A stretch of DNA of 64,000 bases. It comes from Eubacteriales Family XIII. Incertae Sedis bacterium. Lineage in GTDB: Bacteria; Bacillota; Clostridia; Peptostreptococcales; Anaerovoracaceae. Both the position numbers and the translations under genes were made by a program. Below, piece by piece: positions 61,152-64,000 of this stretch. Within the stretch, counting starts at the first letter, position 1; every line of letters starts with the position of its first letter. The stretch spans positions 62,001-126,000 of the forward strand of contig JAISED010000086.1 of the NCBI GenBank assembly GCA_031264295.1, in the 5' to 3' direction. The notes beneath the pieces are model-generated. The model did no database searches. It was given only the letters and a program-made list of their open reading frames with translations, and was not told where the DNA came from.

Positions 61152-61220
61152 TTCACGATTTCGCAAGGTTTTCATTCACGATTTTGTAAGGTTTTCATTC
61201 ACGATTTTGCAAGATACATA
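61152..61220. repeat. Three 23-bp direct repeats over the ATPase promoter
   Basis: Units at 61152, 61175 and 61198 (TTCACGATTTYGYAAGGTTT followed by TCA; third diverges at its end). On the minus strand TTGCGA, 16-bp spacer, TATAAT (about 61141-61168) overlaps the unit nearest the gene, so the repeats look like operator sites. The rest of the 309-bp gap to 61441 shows nothing clear. Confidence 0.8.
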
Positions 61221-61441
61221 ATGTACAGAAATAACGCCCCTACTGGAGCCTTCACAAATAGAATTCGCAAGCACAGAATTTGAAGTAAAATACTAAATAC
61301 GCGCAAAATGGAACGTAACTTAGGTGCGTGGTGATGCAAAAAGGTGTATACTTGAAAGAGGCGACAGAGGGAGTTTAGCGTGAAAGTCTGTATTTCATCA
61401 TTATTTGTGCCGCACGCGGCAGCGGCGGAAGGGTGGTTAAA

Positions 61442-62284
61442 ATGTTACGGTTGAAGCTTATAAAACAGCTCTTGCTCGCATTTGGTATGGCGGTGCTGCT
61501 TACAGCGCTTACTATAGGATTTATACGATCGCCGCTAAATGATTCAGCTGATTTAGAAGCACCTGCAACTGATTTAGAATCACCGTCAGTCGATACTGTG
61601 GGTATGCTTATGCATGACGTCGTTACACCGCCGCTATGGCACTTTCTCGAACATGACGCTTGGGAGCCGCTTCCAAACGGCAACTCGCAGCTTTCCGTCA
61701 TTGAAAATTCATTATTGGTATGTGAAGGCACGGTTGTTGACGCTATAGGCGAACTTCGCGGCTACGACGGATCGGAAGGCGAAAGGTCTTTGTGGTTCAC
61801 TATCAATAAGGTGCAAATCAACAAGATACTGGCGATGACTCCGGAAGAGTCGAAAAACGTATTCGCCAGATCTCAGGCTTTAAATCCCGAGTCTGCACTG
61901 GGAGTATCGGATGAGGCAGCAAGACAAGAGTTAACTATAAACGTTGTCCAAGTAGGCGCCCTTGCGAATAGCGGGTATCGTTTTAATGTAATGGAAGACG
62001 CGCCATTACTAAAAAAAGGTAAGACTTATACCCTTTTTCTAAGCGCTTTTGATGATGGCAACTATGTCCCGGTAGGCGGCCGCTTTGGCGTCGCCAGGAA
62101 CGAGTGTGGGATTCTGCATTTCACTAACGCACAGGCTGAAAAAATGATGATCCTGTTCGAAGGAAAGGCGAAAGACGCTGCCGCCACTGCCATCGCTTCA
62201 TTAAAGCAGGATTTCCCTATGGATATTGAGGTAAACAACAGCAATATAAGCGCCCTTGATTTTATCTCCAGCATGCAGGACTAA
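61442..62284 (+). CDS. Membrane-anchored extracytoplasmic protein of unknown function
   Basis: The ATG at 61442 is nine bases from GGAAGG; a GTG at 61433 touches that site. The 280-residue protein has an N-terminal anchor or signal peptide (4-28) and an acidic linker. A soluble domain follows with a beta-barrel-like stretch (LLVCEGTVVDAIGELRG ... LLKKGKTYTLFLSAFDDGNYVPVGGRFGV), a pattern I have seen in OB-fold-like clostridial surface proteins. No family is assigned. Confidence 0.7.
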   Translation: MLRLKLIKQLLLAFGMAVLLTALTIGFIRSPLNDSADLEAPATDLESPSVDTVGMLMHDVVTPPLWHFLEHDAWEPLPNGNSQLSVIENSLLVCEGTVVDAIGELRGYDGSEGERSLWFTINKVQINKILAMTPEESKNVFARSQALNPESALGVSDEAARQELTINVVQVGALANSGYRFNVMEDAPLLKKGKTYTLFLSAFDDGNYVPVGGRFGVARNECGILHFTNAQAEKMMILFEGKAKDAAATAIASLKQDFPMDIEVNNSNISALDFISSMQD

Positions 62285-62373
62285 TACTGAGTTCAGAATT
62301 AGCGAAGAAATAGAATCAACAGGTACATAAATTTAAACGAAAGACGCCGCGCGGCGGCAGACGGGAGTTAATT

Positions 62374-63165
62374 ATGAGCGGACAGGTAACAAACGAACAG
62401 GGCATGAGCGAGCAAGACAAGGCTAGATTTGCGGATATGATCGAAAGCAGCAAGGCGATTGTATTCTTCGGGGGCGCGGGCGTCTCCACTGAGAGCGGGA
62501 TACCGGACTTTCGCTCTGAAACGGGGCTTTACAACGCTATGACTAAATACGGCTGCTCTCCGGAAGAGATAATTTCGCATTCTTTCTTCGTGCGAAAAAC
62601 AGAGATATTCTATGAGTATTACAAGGAAAATCTGATATATCCGGACGCCAAGCCGAACAAGGCGCATCTCGCGCTGGCGAAATTCGAAAGAGAAGGCCGG
62701 ATGAAGGCAGTGGTAACTCAGAATATTGACGGTCTTCACCAGTTGGCGGGGAGTAAAACAGTCTTTGAACTGCACGGGTCGGTGCTTAGAAATATATGCA
62801 TGAAATGCGGCGAGGTGTATGATCTTGACTATATAATGGCGCCGGAAAACTGTGTCGATAAACACGGCAAGGCAGGCAGCGTTCCCTGGTGCAAGAAATG
62901 CTCAGGTATGGTGAAACCGGATGTGGTTCTGTATGAAGAAGCTCTGAATTACGGTATTATGATGAACGCTGAAGCCGCAATTAAGAGTGCGGATATGCTC
63001 ATAATAGGGGGCACATCGCTTATGGTTCAGCCTGCAGCGAGTTTTATAAACTATTTCAAAGGTAAGTATCTCGTGGTGCTGAATAAGACGCATATAAGCT
63101 ACAGCGACAGAGCGGATCTTGTGAGTTATGGACCGATTGGCGAGGCGCTCAGACAGTTTCTGTAA
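62374..63165 (+). CDS. NAD-dependent protein deacylase (sirtuin)
   Basis: The 263-residue protein has the sirtuin NAD motif FFGGAGVSTESGIPDFRSE, TQNIDGLH, catalytic His134 (ELHGSVLRN), two zinc CxxC pairs (ICMKCGE and WCKKCSG), VKPDVVLYEEA and IIGGTSLMVQPAAS. This is the class U/CobB-type bacterial sirtuin. It removes acyl groups from lysines with NAD in the cytoplasm. GGGAG lies before the ATG. Its 3' end abuts a decayed flavodoxin-like gene on the other strand. Confidence 0.95.
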   Translation: MSGQVTNEQGMSEQDKARFADMIESSKAIVFFGGAGVSTESGIPDFRSETGLYNAMTKYGCSPEEIISHSFFVRKTEIFYEYYKENLIYPDAKPNKAHLALAKFEREGRMKAVVTQNIDGLHQLAGSKTVFELHGSVLRNICMKCGEVYDLDYIMAPENCVDKHGKAGSVPWCKKCSGMVKPDVVLYEEALNYGIMMNAEAAIKSADMLIIGGTSLMVQPAASFINYFKGKYLVVLNKTHISYSDRADLVSYGPIGEALRQFL

Positions 63166-63660
63166 CTGAGCGGCAGGATCAATCTTGTATCAGCGCCGAG
63201 CATAGCGGCGAGCGACAAGCCGGCGACAAGAGGGATGCTGATCTGTTCATATAAGACAGGCTTAAAAAGCAGCCACGCCAAAGGAAGCAGCGCCGCTGTG
63301 ATTATGCCTGCCGCACCGCCGAATAACTCATCCCAGTGGTGCATAATACTGAAATCACCGATAACTTTATATTGCCGTTGGAACAATGCGTCCTCCCCGG
63401 ATATTTCACCCCTTGCGATAGAGCGCCAAACGGAATATGGCGTTTCAATCCTTGTGGTATAGGGCTTGGCGGACGAACTCCAAATATTCGTCTGTTCGAT
63501 TTCGAAGTTCCGGAACACCGAACAGTTCCCCCTGACCGCAAAGGATCTTGGCGTATTTATCGGCGCCGCAAAAATGGTCAAACATCGCCAAAACACCGTC
63601 GTAATTGTTCTCGGCAGTCCAAAAACCGCAGCTTAAGCAGTATGATAACTAAAACAAAAT
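63166..63660 (-). pseudogene. Flavodoxin / SCP2-like flavoprotein gene, decayed
   Basis: On the minus strand one frame gives a flavodoxin C-terminal stretch (CGFWTAENNYDGVLAMFDHF then ILCGQGELFGVPELRNRTDE). Another gives the next domain (TPYSVWRSIARGEISGEDAL, QRQYKVIGDFSIMHHWDELF) and two membrane segments. In intact relatives (roughly 380 residues) these follow in one frame. Here the N-terminal flavin-binding part is missing, a frameshift or deletion separates the blocks, and the C-terminus is cut off after LPLSY where the sirtuin end begins. So it is a pseudogene with at least three lesions. Confidence 0.7.
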
Positions 63661-63718
63661 GCTTTTCCATTTTCAACCTCTCCCAAGCCAGTATAACACA
63701 AAATAAGGTGGAATTTAA

Positions 63719-63871
63719 AGTGGCAAGGTGTTTGTGACAGCCTTTCCTGATGATAAGACATTCAAGAGATTTTACGAGGAATTAGCGTGGGAAACTGAGG
63801 TGTGGATCGCGGATAAGCCGGATCATCTTATTCATCTTGACGGCGAACGGTTTTTGGTAGCAAGGAGATAA
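63719..63871 (+). pseudogene. C-terminal fragment like BsuBI/PstI-type restriction endonuclease
   Basis: The open stretch reads [40 protein letters not shown] and then a stop at 63871. The VTAFPD...F...AWETEVW...HLIHxxGxRF layout recalls the C-terminus of the BsuBI/PstI restriction endonuclease family. Only about 50 codons exist; a stop lies directly upstream (TAA at 63716) and there is no start with a ribosome site. No methyltransferase is nearby. Family assignment is from memory of the motif and is tentative. To the right, a minus-strand frame open at the window edge (63832-64000) cannot be judged. Confidence 0.5.
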
Positions 63872-64000
63872 TTATCAGGCATTTTATTGTAACCAACTGT
63901 AGCTCCAATAGTAAAATGAATAAAAAAATCCGGATAGCCGTCTAGCAGCAACCAGTAGGAGATGATTTCATTTATGTAAAATTTAAGTGCCTCTACTAGG

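Noticed and set aside
30337-62300. Repeated word ACTGAGTTC near several gene ends (31310, 38730, 62288, with a similar word at 30337)
   Set aside because: A 9- to 12-base match is expected several times by chance in 64 kb, and the flanks do not align.
63832-64000. Minus-strand frame open at the right window edge (FYINEIISYWLLLDGYPDFF)
   Set aside because: Could be the end of a gene outside the window, but it overlaps the restriction-enzyme-like fragment and cannot be judged from 170 bases.
1-64000. tRNA or rRNA genes
   Set aside because: I found no GGTTCRA-type T-arm in a cloverleaf context and no rRNA-like sequence.

Overview
The window reads as an anaerobic, spore-former-type low/mid-GC Gram-positive (Bacillota, Clostridia). 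Evidence: a T-box leader in front of leuA, ScpA/ScpB, strong AGGAGG ribosome sites, SLH-domain surface proteins, copper-amine-oxidase-like stalk domains, GAAC-N4-GTTC LexA boxes, and a complete-looking lysine-fermentation (kam) operon. I cannot name a species.

Layout. 1-4.1 kb, minus strand: a leucine operon, promoter > T-box > leuA-leuC-leuD-leuB, with a 74-bp tandem duplication at the leuD/leuB junction. 4.2-5.5 kb: a frameshifted DUF4160 gene with its DUF2442 partner and a membrane-anchored unknown. 5.8-12.4 kb: secreted and surface genes (DNRLRE lipoprotein with a possible cysteine-peptidase domain, Ig-like protein, large GH43 enzyme, stalk protein). 12.5-18.4 kb: thrC and a MacB-type ABC exporter with its adaptor. 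18.4-19.2 kb: a transposase fragment and an acyl-CoA thioesterase. 19.3-30.3 kb: a GH30 enzyme and, divergently, a 2319-residue SLH surface protein. 30.5-34.7 kb: pseudouridine synthase, two small membrane proteins and an AT-rich cassette with a metallophosphoesterase. 34.7-42.2 kb: a beta-helix surface protein, iron alcohol dehydrogenase, SLH/CuAO-like protein and citrate synthase. 42.3-44.7 kb: HAD phosphatase, scpB, scpA. 44.9-47.4 kb: a toxin-antitoxin cluster (intact hicAB, a convergent hicB with a broken hicA, a HipA-like kinase). 47.6-57.7 kb: lysine fermentation. 57.7-60 kb: a DNA-repair radical-SAM pair under two LexA boxes. 60-64 kb: a structured, gene-free stretch that may be a non-coding RNA, several decayed genes, a lipoprotein-like unknown and a sirtuin.

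How it works together. The kam genes convert lysine, through 2,3- and 5,6-aminomutases, 3,5-diaminohexanoate dehydrogenase, 3-aminobutyryl-CoA ammonia-lyase and a CoA-transferase, towards butyrate and acetate; the 3-keto-5-aminohexanoate cleavage enzyme (kce) is not in this window. The divergent kal and kdd genes each have a perfect sigma-54 type -24/-12 element (TGGCAC-N5-TTGCA) with inverted repeats between them, which suggests one enhancer-binding activator switches both sides. The surface genes suggest growth on plant xylan/arabinoxylan (GH43, GH30, CBMs).

A recurrent oddity is short tandem duplication around gene ends. In four places (leuD, the 5.8-kb lipoprotein gene, citrate synthase, kamC) the duplicated unit contains the stop codon. 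The most interesting items are the divergent sigma-54 region, the LexA-controlled repair pair, the structured region at 60.0-60.3 kb, the AT-rich metallophosphoesterase cassette and the decaying TA/defence genes.
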